From Diphasiastrum complanatum (Eukaryota; Streptophyta; Lycopodiopsida; Lycopodiales; Lycopodiaceae), in contig CM055094.1 in the NCBI GenBank assembly GCA_029204225.1, positions 13,828,928 through 13,892,927 on the forward strand: a DNA stretch of 64,000 nt, read 5' to 3'. Under the pieces are notes generated by a model. The model saw nothing but the letters and a program-made list of their open reading frames with translations. It searched no databases and was not told the origin of the DNA. This document shows, piece by piece, positions 1 through 11,946 of this stretch. Position 1 is the stretch's first letter; every line of letters starts with the position of its first letter. Made by a program: the position numbers and the translations under genes.

Positions 1-1057
1 GTCTCCTGGGCGCTAGCATGCCAAGGCGAGAGCCATGACAACATTCCAGCAAGGGAGGCTGAGGACTTGGTTGGAGCTCGCCTTGAGTCGCAACCCGCAC
101 TCCCCCTATAGTATTGGTGTGATTCGGCAACCCCCCCTCATACCAAGCACTCTACCCAAGCTGGTTAAAGCACATTTTTCTCTCTCTAGAATTTTCTCTT
201 TCTAGAAGGTCATTTTCTCTCTCTAGATTTTATTGATCTCCGGGCTTCCTTTAATCATGCCTAGATCGTGTGAGGTGATTGCACATCGATGTGAGCTCTC
301 TGGACTCCGCTAGAACCGATCAAAGATTTTCAGCCATAGGAACTTGGCGCCGGCTGGATTCTGGTCACAGTGGTGCCGGGAGCAGCAGGGGCACTGCTGG
401 CGCCGGGGACATAGCTGGTGCCGATGGCGCCGGAAGTAAAGCTTGTAAAGGTAGCTTTACAACATCCACCCGCAACTTTATAAAAATTGATGTCCTCACC
501 AGATGACAGATTAAAGTAAAGGTGTCTCCCAATTAAAATAAACTATACATTTAAGCTACTTGGCACAGTACTCAATTTACTGGCCCACTTTTTACTGAAC
601 ATTGAAGCTGGCACACCACAAGTCGGAGGCTCAGCTCTTTGTACTGAAAGATTACATAACTTGAAAATATATCTTTGTCTGGGAAAAGCGTAGATTTGAT
701 ATCGCTTTCGTAAAACCCAAAAACCTTATTAACTAGTGACAAAGGCCTTCCTTTGAAATGTTCGCCCCCTGTCGCTTCTGAGTTTCGACTTTGGAACTTC
801 TTTGAGCTCCTGATTTGTCCTTGATGCACTTTGTGTTGAGCTCCATGAGCACCAGATTTGTTCAGTTCCGCACAGGTATCAAGGCTCCCTGAGCCAAAGG
901 ATTTATCGTTTGATTGCCCCACTTTATGGTCCACTCCGTGCCTTGTTGCTTTTGCACCTTGATTTCTCTCCTTGTCCCAGCCTGATCTTGATACTTTTCC
1001 ATATTGGCTCTTTAAGGTAGGCAAAGATTGAGTACTCTGCAATGCACCTCTCACTTA
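1..1057. other. Non-coding leader with short CTCTAGA repeats
   Basis: No convincing gene is visible. Positions 171-236 hold three close copies of a pyrimidine-rich block ending in CTCTAGA or TTCTAGA. Short frames here have no recognisable domain. This may be the interior of the minus-strand retroelement whose primer-binding site lies at 3046-3057, but nothing like gag or pol is seen. Confidence 0.4.
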
Positions 1058-1440
1058 GCTTGAAGTAGCTCTTTGAATCAGCCCAAATGTAACCATTGAC
1101 CTCGTGGAAAGCCAAAGGGTCGCACCAGTTTGATCCGCATCCGAACTATCTCTTCGCGTTTGTTTGAAGCACCATGTCCGTCGTGCAAAACTTGACTTTC
1201 ACAATTCCATCACTGGTCAGTTGCCTCACAGTCAAAACAAGAAGTGTACATCGTGCTTGGCTTCAAGTAGCTCTCTTTGGATCAGACACATGCACCCAGA
1301 GTTTGCACTAGTTCGATCTCAACGCGAACTGTCCCTTAGAGTCCGTTTGAAATACCAAGTCTCTCATGCAAGACTCAACTTTCACAGTTCCTTCATTGAT
1401 CAGCTGCCTTACACGTAACACAAACTAGAGTACTCATATG
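1058..1440. repeat. Degenerate tandem duplication, about 200 bp unit
   Basis: The block starting at 1059 (CTTGAAGTAGCTCT) recurs in altered form from 1261 (CTTCAAGTAGCTCT). Both then run through a GTTTGAA element (1162 and 1345), a GACTTTCACA-like stretch and a CAGCTGCC or CAGTTGCC block. The copies differ by many substitutions and small indels, so the duplication is old. No function can be assigned. Confidence 0.65.
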
Positions 1441-1802
1441 TTTCCTCATCATTGCTGGTCCAGAGAAGCCTATAACAGACTTTCCTTTCCACAACAAAAA
1501 CTTGTCAACTTATTAGGTCCAAAGTTTGCCAGTCTCCTCGTGTGAGTATGGCTAGGTCACCTTGAATTTGCCCCCATTTTGATCAACTTTCATTCAAAAT
1601 TTGCCCCAAGAGAGAGGTGTGTGTGATAGTTTCCCTCCACTTATAAAATCAGCTGATCGGACTTAGAGTAGAGTTCTTCGAACAAAAAGCCTTTCCAACA
1701 CTTTGCTTCCCATATGCTAGGATTATGGCTTGATCCAACTTGTTGCCAATCTCTGAAGAGGATTCTAGTCTTTCCCCTTTGAGAAAAAACCCAACTGATA
1801 TT

Positions 1803-2307
1803 GGATATCCCCCATGCTCAGTGAATTTCAGTTTTGAAGGTGGTCCGTCCCAAAATGAAGACCAACTGCTCCATAGAAGATCTCCCCTAAAATTGCCCTT
1901 TCCAACTTTTGACTTCCTGCTTGCGTCTGGTGGGCGTTGTCGCAAATGAAACTAACCCAAGAAACAGGCTAGCCATCCATCCTTTGCAAACATTGAGTCG
2001 TTTCGTTGCCGTTCACGTGCGAGTACTTGAACTGCAAATCTGCCCCACAGATTCTGGATATCACCCATGCTCAGTGAGTTTTAGTTTTGAAGGTGGCCGT
2101 CTCAAAATGAAGACCACTGCTCCACAAAAGATCTCCCCTGAAATTGCCCTTTCCAACTTTTGACTTCCTGCTTGCATCTGGTGGGCGTTGTCGCAAATGA
2201 AACTAATCCAAGAAACAGGCTAGCCATTCATCCTTTGCAAATATTGAGTCATTTCGTTGCTGTTCACGTGCGAGTACTTGAACTGCAAATCCGCCCCACA
2301 GATTCTG
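1803..2307. repeat. Tandem duplication of a 253-bp unit
   Basis: Unit 1 (1803-2055) and unit 2 (2056-about 2307) both begin GGATATC followed by CCATGCTCAGTGA. They run colinearly through TTTTGAAGGTGG, GGTGGGCGTTGTCGC and TTCACGTGCGAGTACTTGAA. They differ by scattered point changes and a few one-base indels. The short frames inside are interrupted and unlike any family I know. The duplication probably arose by unequal exchange inside a larger repeat. Confidence 0.85.
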
Positions 2308-2583
2308 TAGTCCTTTTTGTTTGATGGTATCAACCTTCAAAAGAAAAGGTTCCTTCTCGAGCCATCAGCTCCTTGTATCACAAGCAATCATGCAAACCAG
2401 GCAAAGCACGAGTACTAAGACTCATCACGAATACATACAAGTAAGACACTCATGCAGGTTTCCTAACAAGTAACAAAGACAAGATCCCCCTTTGAGATGG
2501 TCCTGCCAACGGACCTTTGCCTGGCCGTGCCCATACAAATTGTTCACGGAATCAGCCCACATAGGACACCCCTTCAACTATCC

Positions 2584-2978
2584 GTGCTTTCACCATTAAG
2601 CAGCACATTGCCTCAGTCACGTCCCACCACTTTTTGGTCAATAGCCCTTATAGCTAAACGATCGGCAGCTATCCCGCACCGGCAGCTAACCACCCATGCT
2701 TTACACCCGAATTTGAGCAGCATCTCTGTATCAATGGTTAACCCATACAGTTTGAATATGTCGCCCCGCATCCCACAAGATACAGACTGTGCTTTCACCT
2801 CCCTAGGCAGCACTTTGCCTCATTCGTCCTACGTGCAGACAGCGCCAGGCTCGAACCGTGAGAACTGACCGTGCTTACACCTCAAGGGCAGCACCTTGAC
2901 TCATCAAGTCCCCCGTTCTACCGACCACCCTGACCCTGGACGCACCCATGCTTACACTGTGGGCAGCACCTTGCACAA
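2584..2978. repeat. Four spaced copies of a 30-35 bp motif
   Basis: A motif of the form TGCTTwCACC, a few bases, then GCAGCACwTTGCCTCA occurs near 2584, 2789, 2871 and 2948, with spacings of about 205, 82 and 77 bp. It lies on the interior side of the primer-binding site at 3046, so it is probably retroelement leader sequence. Confidence 0.6.
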
Positions 2979-3045
2979 CAGTTGTCTTGATGAACCCCAA
3001 ACCGTGGCCATTTCCGTGAGATCTGCATAGCTGACCGGCTAGTCG

Positions 3046-3057
3046 GCTCTGATACCA
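3046..3057 (-). promoter_or_regulatory. Retrotransposon primer-binding site (tRNA-iMet type)
   Basis: The plus strand reads GCTCTGATACCA, so the minus strand carries TGGTATCAGAGC. This is the usual plant LTR-retrotransposon site complementary to the 3' end of initiator tRNA-Met. It implies a minus-strand element with its 5' LTR to the right, starting with TG at 3060, and its interior to the left. No coding domain of that element is recognisable in 1-3045, so it is decayed or non-autonomous. Confidence 0.75.
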
Positions 3058-3059
3058 CA

Positions 3060-3645
<586 letters not shown>

Positions 3646-4096
3646 CCCCTAAGATGAGGATAGGAAAACACAAGAGAGATTGTGGAGCAAAACCACTCAA
3701 CCAATCCTAGACCCCTCCTGGAGAATCCTCCTGGATCTAGCCCCCAAGCCATGCCAATGTGACAACAAGAGGAGAAGAGCTCATCAGGTAACCTAGACCA
3801 AGTCGTCGACGGAATAATCTCTACCTCAATATATAGAGAGTAGGATCTTGTGCATGAGTCCATGCAATCCCCATCCAAGTCAACTATAAATAGGTCACAA
3901 CTCTTCATGCATACCTCCTGTCTATATCAGTCACATATACATGCACTACTCCACATGTCTCAATTAGAGTGTCTGGGTCCTCTCAAGGTCATTAGTCACC
4001 AACAGGCTTCGATGCATGACCAATAATCTCGAATACTGGAGGGCCGGTCTACCATATCAGGACTATTCTAGGTCCTTAACCAAATATGGCCATAAC

Positions 4097-4100
<4 letters not shown>

Positions 4101-4184
<84 letters not shown>
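4101..4184. repeat. (AG)n microsatellite, 42 units
   Basis: A perfect AG tract of 84 bp, purine strand on plus, between a run of A and the TTTTATC that follows. It lies just left of the LTR-like segment at 4260-4526. Confidence 0.99.
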
Positions 4185-4188
<4 letters not shown>

Positions 4189-4259
4189 ATCTAGAAGACA
4201 AGATAAGATCCAACACAAAAAAATAATTGCTCTCTTTTATAGATTTGAAAGGTGAGACT

Positions 4260-4526
4260 CCTTCATTCTGATTGGCCACACTTCAATGGCAAGAATTCTA
4301 ATCCAGGCCCTTCAAAGAAACACAAATCTAATCTAATGGTGTTAAGAGAGCACAAGGGGAACTCACATGTATCATGTGAGTTCTAATTTGGTCCCTTTTA
4401 GCTTTTTATTGGCAATGATGTTATTTTAGAGTTTCAAGCTCCTAGTTGCTTATTCCTAAGAATTACAACTGGATACTTGTGCTCATTGGGTTGGGCTTAT
4501 GCACACAGGATGCTAAGGCCCTCACA
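4260..4526 (-). repeat. LTR-like segment related to 37240-37532
   Basis: Its right end carries GTGCTCATTGGG, GGGCTTATGCACACAGGATGC and a CCCTCACA terminus. The same order occurs at 37482-37532, which ends CCCTCGCAACA, and similarity stops at that edge in both. This suggests the U3 end of a minus-strand LTR. No complete partner LTR is seen. Confidence 0.45.
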
Positions 4527-4749
4527 CTTATTACTCTACCAGTACAATGTAATGTGGTGAGGCCTACTTGGTAAGGCTTGGCCAATAGTAAAAAGCATCA
4601 ACAACACGATCAACAACAACAACAATCCAATATCAAACTCTTCTACAAATACTACAAGAAATTAATCACAACATCAAATATTATTGAGTTCTCAAGCACA
4701 ATGAAGCAAAGAAGAAAATGCAGCAACAACAAGATGAAAGTTCTAATTC

Positions 4750-6480
4750 TACTAGGAACTCCCATGAAGATCTTATAGTGATGATGATACAAGACCTGCA
4801 AAGTAGAGATACTCACCAATGGTATCGCGATTCAAGAGCCTCTCCACACATGACTCCATGTAAGAGCCTATTGGTAGACCTCATCATATCCGATTCTAAA
4901 TACATATTCTTAGCAGACTCAAGTTCTCACGAGATCATAGGCCAAGGGTTTATTCATTCAGTTCCTAGATGGTATTTCAAGATTGATCTCTGGTGTACTC
5001 TAACTACCCAAATTTACAAATAATCTATTGTCTATTGGCAAGATCACACATCAAGGCTATGTAGCTTTGATTAATTCTAAACGATACCATATTAGATGAT
5101 TGTTCGAATAAAATCCTCTCTACAAACAGAGAAGGAAATTTGTATATCTTGAGTCGCGAAGATGCACTTACAATGAATGGAGCAATCCTAATGCCCAACT
5201 ATGGCATTAATGACTAGAAAACTTGAATATGAGAACTGTCTTGTACATGCATCATAATAGGACTGTCCAGGATATGAGCTTAGATGTTGCTTCCATAGAA
5301 ACTCAAAATGTTTGTGAGATGTGCTCACTAGAAAAATAGTATCTACTCCATGCTTCAATGAAAATACCTTCCATGAGTTTGATGCATCCTTGAGCTCCTT
5401 GATCATGCTTGTTTCTTGAGTGATGCATTTATAACCTTGCACTTCCATCCCTTTGTGTGTGGTTGTGGATTAATGTAGGAATCAACATTGAGGTAATTCG
5501 TCTTGGCTAGGTTGTGGTGTAGATCTTGCAAATGCTAAGACAACCTATGTCATTGATGTTCTTGGCTGTCCAAGAATCAAGAAATGTGTGTTCTTGATTC
5601 TTGGGCTCTCCAAAATGCTATCTAAATTAGTTCTTGTTCCTTGTTTTTAGACTAATGCAAGTATTCTATATTTTCCAAATGACAAGCTACTAGAGTTAAG
5701 TCCACTTTAGAATTGATACATAGTGCTTTGTGTGGCCCTATGAGTATATTCTCTTTGGGTAATGCGCTTTATTTTATCACTTTTGTTGATATTTATTCAC
5801 CAAAAAAATGTTCATCAAGAACAAGTCTGAGGCATTTAAGTATTTCAAATGCTTCATATGCCAGATGAAAGTCGGACTATCTTACTTTGTGTGGGATGTA
5901 TCATCAATTCACCACTAACTTACCCCACAACATAATGGAGTAGCCAAAAGGAAGAACTTAACATTATTAGATGCATCTTGAACAATGCTCTCAAATGCTC
6001 AACTACCCAAGAAATTTTGGGCTGAAGCTATCTCTAACACCTACTATCTGCAAAATTATTCGAGCACCAAAGCTGATGACTTGAAGTCTCCCTTTGAAGC
6101 CTACTATGGTTACAAGCTGAGTCTGAAGCACCTTCAAGTGTTCGGATTTCCATGCTACGTGCAAATGCTCTATGACTTGAGAAAGAAGCTTGATCATGTT
6201 AGCTGCAAGAATATCTTTATCGAATATTTGAATTTGCACAAAGCTTGCAGAATCTATGATTTCGAATCAAGACGAATCTCGGTCAATTGAGATGTAGTCT
6301 TTTTGGAAGACAAATTCTATAATTTAAAATAGAAGCAATCAATGCAGGAGTTTGGTCCAACAACTCCATTTACATCGACAGGCCTCGACCTACGAATGTT
6401 CCTACACCTATTGAAGACATCTCAGTCATGCAACAAGGAGGGTAATCTACTTAGCGATCAATGATTATTCGTAGATCTGC
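4750..6480 (+). pseudogene. Decayed Ty1-copia pol fragment
   Basis: Pieces of copia polyprotein lie in order on the plus strand. A protease region near 4790-4980 has WYRDSRASPHMT where the active form has W-DSGA--HMT, so the DSG triplet is altered. A GAG-pre-integrase zinc region near 5150-5340 includes VCEMCSLEK. Integrase core remnants span about 5560-5980. The integrase end at 5985-6330 contains LPKKFWAEA and DLRKKLD. Stops and frameshifts separate the pieces and no reverse transcriptase follows. The integrase end belongs to the same family as 47017-47274 and 58822-58930. It is a relic without function; no LTRs could be assigned. Confidence 0.85.
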
Positions 6481-6589
6481 TTGTATCTGACTAGAGCCTG
6501 ATCAATACATCCCTCAAACATTCATCAACCACAATGAACCTAAATTTCATCGAATTCAAATGCATACAAATACATGATTAGTTTTTTCA

Positions 6590-7702
6590 AAACTATTTTC
6601 AGCCCATCTGGTCCATCCAAAAATATATTTTTATGCAATAAATCTCTTTTGGTATATTGAGATAGAAGTCGAAAGAGGAGTCACATTGCCAAAGTAAAGC
6701 TGTATACCCATTTACGTAGCTCTTGTATGATCTTGCCTTAAGGCCTGCACCTTCCATGATGAAAAAATGCAACATACCAAGAACACTTGTCAAGAATTTA
6801 CTGAGTCCTAAAAACTAGCAATCATGGGCATTCATGATCCATTTGAAAGAAGTGCATAAAAGGTAGGGAAGTTCTTTTGAATATATGAATTCATCGGATA
6901 TTCTATTTTTTGAAGTTTTCTTAATATGTTCTAAATAGTGGTGAACATAATTGTTTGATTTGTCAGGAAAGGGTTCAAAATCTTGACTATCAAGCCTTTT
7001 AATTGCAAGTGTCCTGACAAGATTAATACAAATGAAACATGGATTATGTTGCGCTTTGTCTACACCGTTGATGTAAAGATGTTTGATTAACCATTGTTGT
7101 TTGTTATTGGCATCTATCTTTTTTTGTAAAGTAACGATATTCCCTTGAATCCATTTTTTTGCTTTTAAATAAATCGATAGTGGCAAGTCGACATATATCG
7201 GCATGTTTCAAAATTGTATCATCATTCACAATTGCATACACATGTAGAAGCCTCATAAGTTTGATCCAACCATAATAAAGTTCGTTAGCCACACTGTATA
7301 TGCACGTATGTTGCAACATGATATGATTAAGACTTTTTTCTAACGATTTTTTGAGGTACATACTTCTAATTATATTGTAGTCCATTATGAGCACATGATC
7401 AAATTTTTTCAAAATGAAAATTTTGAAACGTTTTAGAGAAGCACAAGAACATGAAGGTAGATTTTCAATTTCAAAATTGTAGAAAACATCAAACGGAAAG
7501 TACCATTCACTTTTGATGTTAGGCATGTATGACCAAGCAAACACAATATCATAGAAGGACTCGTGTATAAGCCAAAGATCTGTAATAAAATGCGAGTGTA
7601 AAAGTGTCTCACATGAATGGTTTCAAACATCCTATTGCAGTAGTGTAAACGTAAAAAGATCTTTGCCTTGTTCTTGTGCACGCCGAGTTGAAGTCGATCC
7701 AT
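6590..7702 (-). pseudogene. Unidentified coding-like remnant
   Basis: Three overlapping minus-strand frames (7702-7433, 7544-7104 and 7204-6815) followed by a shorter one (6793-6599) read as one continuous amino-acid composition broken by frameshifts. Changing frame near 7540 and 7130 gives uninterrupted protein-like sequence rich in Ile, Leu, Lys and Tyr, for example SEWYFPFDVFYNFEIENL and PCFICINLVRTLAIKRLD. I do not recognise the family. It could be a frameshifted host gene, an exon series or a transposon protein. No LTR, TIR or known catalytic motif is attached. Confidence 0.35.
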
Positions 7703-9000
7703 CGTATTCCTATGAGAGTTTTTCTGTCCAGATCCTCATAATCCCGCGAGCCAGTTAATCCCTGTAAAAGTTCAATTTTTTTACCGGTAAGTCTTCTTTT
7801 GCACCACTGCCTTGCCCTTCCTTACCTTTGTATCTTGTAAACCTCTTGCTTTGTCTCATATTCTGTCCAAACACCACCGAACTAGGATTGTTTAGGTTGA
7901 AAGAACCAAGCCTTTTATTAGAGTTTTAAAAGAATTTATCTTGGAGAGTAGAGAAACTTGGTCTTTTGAGTAGGTGTTCAATTTCCTTGATGCTTTTCGC
8001 ATCACCTAGGTTGGCAAGGAGTTTGGCAGTAGGGTTTGTGGCCAGCTCTATAGATGCATCAATCATGTGTTGGCATATAAAGAGGAAAGTGAGACAACAT
8101 CTCTAGCGGGCTTGCATAGCCAAAGGAAAAAAGCATTTATTTGATTTTGCAAGATCTACATTTGAAAAAGGGTCTCTTCAAATTCCAAATTTTGGCCTGG
8201 TGCATATTCATTCTACTGATACTGGTTTCAAAGTGTCCATAAACTCAGGCCCATGTTTGCTCAAAAGGGCAACGAGAGGGTTCAAATAAGTTCATGTGAA
8301 TGATATTGTCAAAGGCAATGGGTGTCTAAAGTGAAGTATTCTTGTTCAGAGCGGCAAGTCTGCATGTTTGTCCTTTTTTTTTTCAGTCAGATGTGTGTCA
8401 TGTACTTCTAGTACATCGGTGTCTATCAATGCCTTAAAATATCCATTTTAAGCTTTGTGGCCCAAAAGGAACTATTAGCCTTAAGAACAAGGCAGTTCTC
8501 TCTTTAGGCCCTTCAAAGTAATTAATAAGGATAATAGGCCACTAAGGGCCCAATGTAGGCTAAATAATACTTAATAAGGGCTAACTATCCTTCAAGATAG
8601 TTATGTTTAGTTAAGTTAGGGGACTTGTCTATAAGTAGGCAAGAGACTTCACTTTTGGAATCTTTTGGCTCATTTGCATTTAAGAGAACTAGGAGCTCCA
8701 TCTCCTCTTCCTCCTTTGTGAATGTGAGCCTTGGGATCTGATCTTGCTAGGCCTCATGTGCCCCATCACATGAATTCATGTACTCCTCACCCTCTATTAT
8801 GGAATCCATCTCCTCTTGAGCTTTACTTTGATATGAGCTTTGTGGTAGCTTGTGGTTATTCTTCATCTTTGGTTCTCTTCAACATAGGTGTGGTGGTTGC
8901 CTCCTTGTTCTAGCTTGCTTGGCTTGGATTGAGAGGTATGGCACATGACAATGTGTAAGTAAAATCCAAAGTTCAATGGGTATGGGAGCAAGAAAGGTCA
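7703..9000. other. Intergenic or repeat-derived sequence, possible LTR part
   Basis: No gene is supported. The part from about 8490 to 8960 resembles an LTR. It has AACTATCCTTCAAGATAGTT, a short inverted repeat, then TCTATAAGTAGG, a TATA-like box at about 8629-8640, and a leader-like stretch. LTR edges could not be placed. Confidence 0.3.
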
Positions 9001-9007
9001 CAATGGG

Positions 9008-9509
9008 TAAGCTCTAGAGTTTGAAACCAGTGCGAGTAGATTTGAACTCAATAGTACGATTGGGGACCATGGAAATTTGACAGTTTTTAGCTTGGCAGAA
9101 CTCAAAGGTAGGTTGGTCTCCAATGCAAGAAGTATCTTGCAAAAAACTTTCAAGTTGTGAAGCAATATCTTCGTCCAACTCATCTAAGAAAACAAGAGGG
9201 TGCGGAGAGAGGGGTGTATCAGGTAGGAGTAGGCTCGACAAACACGAAGTCATATTCTTTTTCAAAGTAGACAAAGACTTTTCTTATATATGGTTAAAAT
9301 ATCTCTCTTCCTCCCCATATTTATCAGCAATTTTCCACAGTTCCCAGAGAGTCAATATGGTTTCTACCATAATCCATGTAGATTTTAGCCCAATGTAAGG
9401 TATCCAAGAGATCAATCATGCAAAGCACTTTATCCTCTGGCCCAGTGGTAGTACATGTAGCACGATCAGTTTCAATAATAAAACTACTCAACATCACAAC
9501 TCTTTTCAT
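9008..9509 (-). pseudogene. Unidentified coding-like fragment
   Basis: Minus-strand frames 9509-9324 and 9274-9014 are protein-like and joined by one frame change. The first contains LCMIDLLDTLHWAKIYMDYG and the second LVFLDELDEDIASQLESFLQ. Between them an alternative frame reads ELWKIADKYGEEERYF. I could not name the family. The fragment abuts the left edge of the dispersed repeat at 9490 and is absent from that repeat's second copy, so it belongs to the flank. It may be a broken host exon. Confidence 0.35.
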
Positions 9510-11330
9510 ACAATAAAAGTTTGTACGAATCGATTAGGGGGGGGAAGGGGCACCTCGTAACCAAGAACAACAACATCCTGAAACCAACCTGAGGACTAAA
9601 CCATGAAAAAAAGCCTTTGTTAGCCTATGAATCCATGTAAGGTAAAGGTTTGATACTATCCTGACCAAAGGATAGTCGGATTTACACCACAAGGATGCAT
9701 AGAGAGATTAACGACACATAGCTCCTCTTGCCAAAGCAAGACCAAACCTTTTGAAACCTATATTCATAACTCAACAAGGTAAAACATAGCCGAAAGCATA
9801 TAATACTTCAAAGAAAGAAAACACCGTATAGCGAAATAAATTTCAAGACATCCAGCTGGTACCTGCCACCATCCCACCACACAAAATCGCACAAGTTAGC
9901 ACAGTGAGGAAGACAGGTGTCAACGCTAAATGTCAATGGTCATCCATGTCCAAAATAAGTTTAGCAGCTTAACATGTTAAAATATTTGATGATAAAATGT
10001 AGTCCAATCTTCCCTTTGTAACACATGATTATTCGCGATAGGCTTTCCCATATTATTACCGTATCAGGGCATTCCGCCATTCTGATCAGTCTCATGGTAC
10101 TAGTCCGTATCAATTTATAAAGTAAAAGCATATGTATTTGAAAAACAACTGTATTATATAAATTGTGATTCACAAACGAGAGATAGCATGGAACGCTACT
10201 CAGATATGGGAAAAATCCATGTCATACCAATACTTGAACCCATAGTAGGTAAAGTACCATTTTCAAAAATCTTGAGCATATCCATTGTTTCCAAGAGTAT
10301 GCCAGCTGTAGCCCAATTGCATAAAAGTTTTAAAATGTTGATCATGTCTTAAGAAACACTATATCATCACCTGTACGTGTTTAAAATTAGCCAAATATTT
10401 TACCCTAACACTTGCAATAGGATTAGGGCAAATCTGTGCCATACCAATTCCTACAAATGCAGCGATCTATTGTACAAATCCATGTACCTTAAGGGTGCAT
10501 ATGTTATCATTACTTGTATTATCGTTCATAACACTTACTTGTTGGAAAAAAAAATTAACAAAATCACCATATGTGTATCCCAAGTCACCTATACATGTTA
10601 TCATTGTGAAACGAGAGACATAAGTACGATAGTTTAAGCTATTTTGCTATAGGTGCAAACGACAAAAATTTCTTATAACCATTCATAAATGTAGATGCTT
10701 CCTATTATATACGCCTTTACCTCTTCATAAACTAGTGTGCGACGTGAAGTGTTGCAATACTAACCTGAATAGATGCCGCGTAAGAATCTTGTGAGGCAGC
10801 TATATTTGTTTACGAACGATATTTCCTTCGAAGATTGGTAATAGAAGTTTTTCGAGTCTAGTTTTTGCCACAACAATGATAGCATAAAAAGCCTTGCCAA
10901 TCATGCTATATTTGCATTATGAAACAAAGTATATGCTTATGTTTTTTACAAAAAAGGAATGAAGGAAAGCTCGGATATCAAATCATTTTGGTTTCTTCAT
11001 GAAGATGATATTTATAACACATATCTATATAAGAGCGTATTCCAAATCCAGTAATGGAATCGGGATGCAATATCGCAGTAGGGAAATTGTTGTAATGAAA
11101 GAAACAAATGTCATTTGCTTGTCATTGAATGCACATATTTTACACCATAAATCATGTGATGATTGTAATAACACACAGGAGGCAATAGTTTGTTGTCAAC
11201 CAGATATGTATCAACATTATCATTGAGAAGATAGATACCTACGTAAACTGTAGTGCTATCATCGCTGCCCTATCAGCGATGAAGGTGCCTCATGGATATA
11301 TACAAAATTGTTCAATCAATCAAGTGTTGT
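9490..11330. repeat. Dispersed repeat, copy 1 (partner 24045-25990)
   Basis: From ACATCACAACTCTTTTCATACAA onward this stretch is colinear with 24045-25990 in the same orientation. Shared blocks include TTCAAGACATCCAGCTGG with TACCTGCCACCATCCCAC, ATAGGCTTTCCCATA, CATTCTGATCAGTCT and ATCGCTGCCC near the right end. Divergence is moderate, with scattered substitutions and small indels. No LTRs, terminal inverted repeats or intact frames are visible. It may be a segmental duplication or an undescribed repeat family. At 9690-9710 it keeps the short ancestral-looking form of the site that is a compound microsatellite in copy 2. Confidence 0.85.
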
Positions 11331-11946
11331 GAAGGCAAATGTAATCGCTATTCCAGCAAGTGTGTTTGTGATCCATTAAGCAACAAAAGATTTCATACGG
11401 TAAGTGCTTTTTCATTCAACATTCTACTACAGTAGCGCGCTCTCTTAATGCTTGTAGCATTCGGTATGATGTGCAAACTCTCAACAACTTCTGGCGACAG
11501 ATTTTTAGCAATTTTGATGCTCTCATGATCGTTTGTGACGCTTTATCATCCTTTCCATCAGCGCTCCATAACTCCATCAGCTTCTCCAGTGCCATCGCTC
11601 ACCATCAAACACACCAAAAGAGCGCCATCAAACATACCTTTCGAAAAAAACTAATCTACCAAGAATCACAAATTTGTTCAAACTTTTGCACAACAACATG
11701 CTGAGGGGTAGTGCAATTGGAGCACACATCACGACTCTAGTTTCACTGTTGTTTACTGGCTTTATTGGTTTTTATTTTCATAGCATGTTGGTACGCCGTA
11801 GCTTCAAGCATATTAAAAAAACTCTCATGGGTTTGCCTGTTAAAAATCATTTGATGCATGTGAAAGGGTCAACAATTTTTGAAATTGCAGACTATATGTG
11901 TCAATGCCAGTTGACTGAGGTTCTCTTAGGGCCTGACATTTTGTAA
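11331..11946. other. Non-coding stretch with short unsupported frames
   Basis: The frame at 11674-11946 on plus would encode 90 residues with one hydrophobic segment (LVSLLFTGFIGFYFH) but matches nothing I know. At 11395-11405 CATACGGTAAGTG resembles a plant 5' splice site; a similar TCATACGGTAAGC occurs at 19342-19353. No gene model can be supported. Confidence 0.3.

Noticed and set aside
5188-5448. Minus-strand frame of 86 codons
   Set aside because: It is the antisense of the copia GAG-pre-integrase region, whose plus-strand reading contains VCEMCSLEK.
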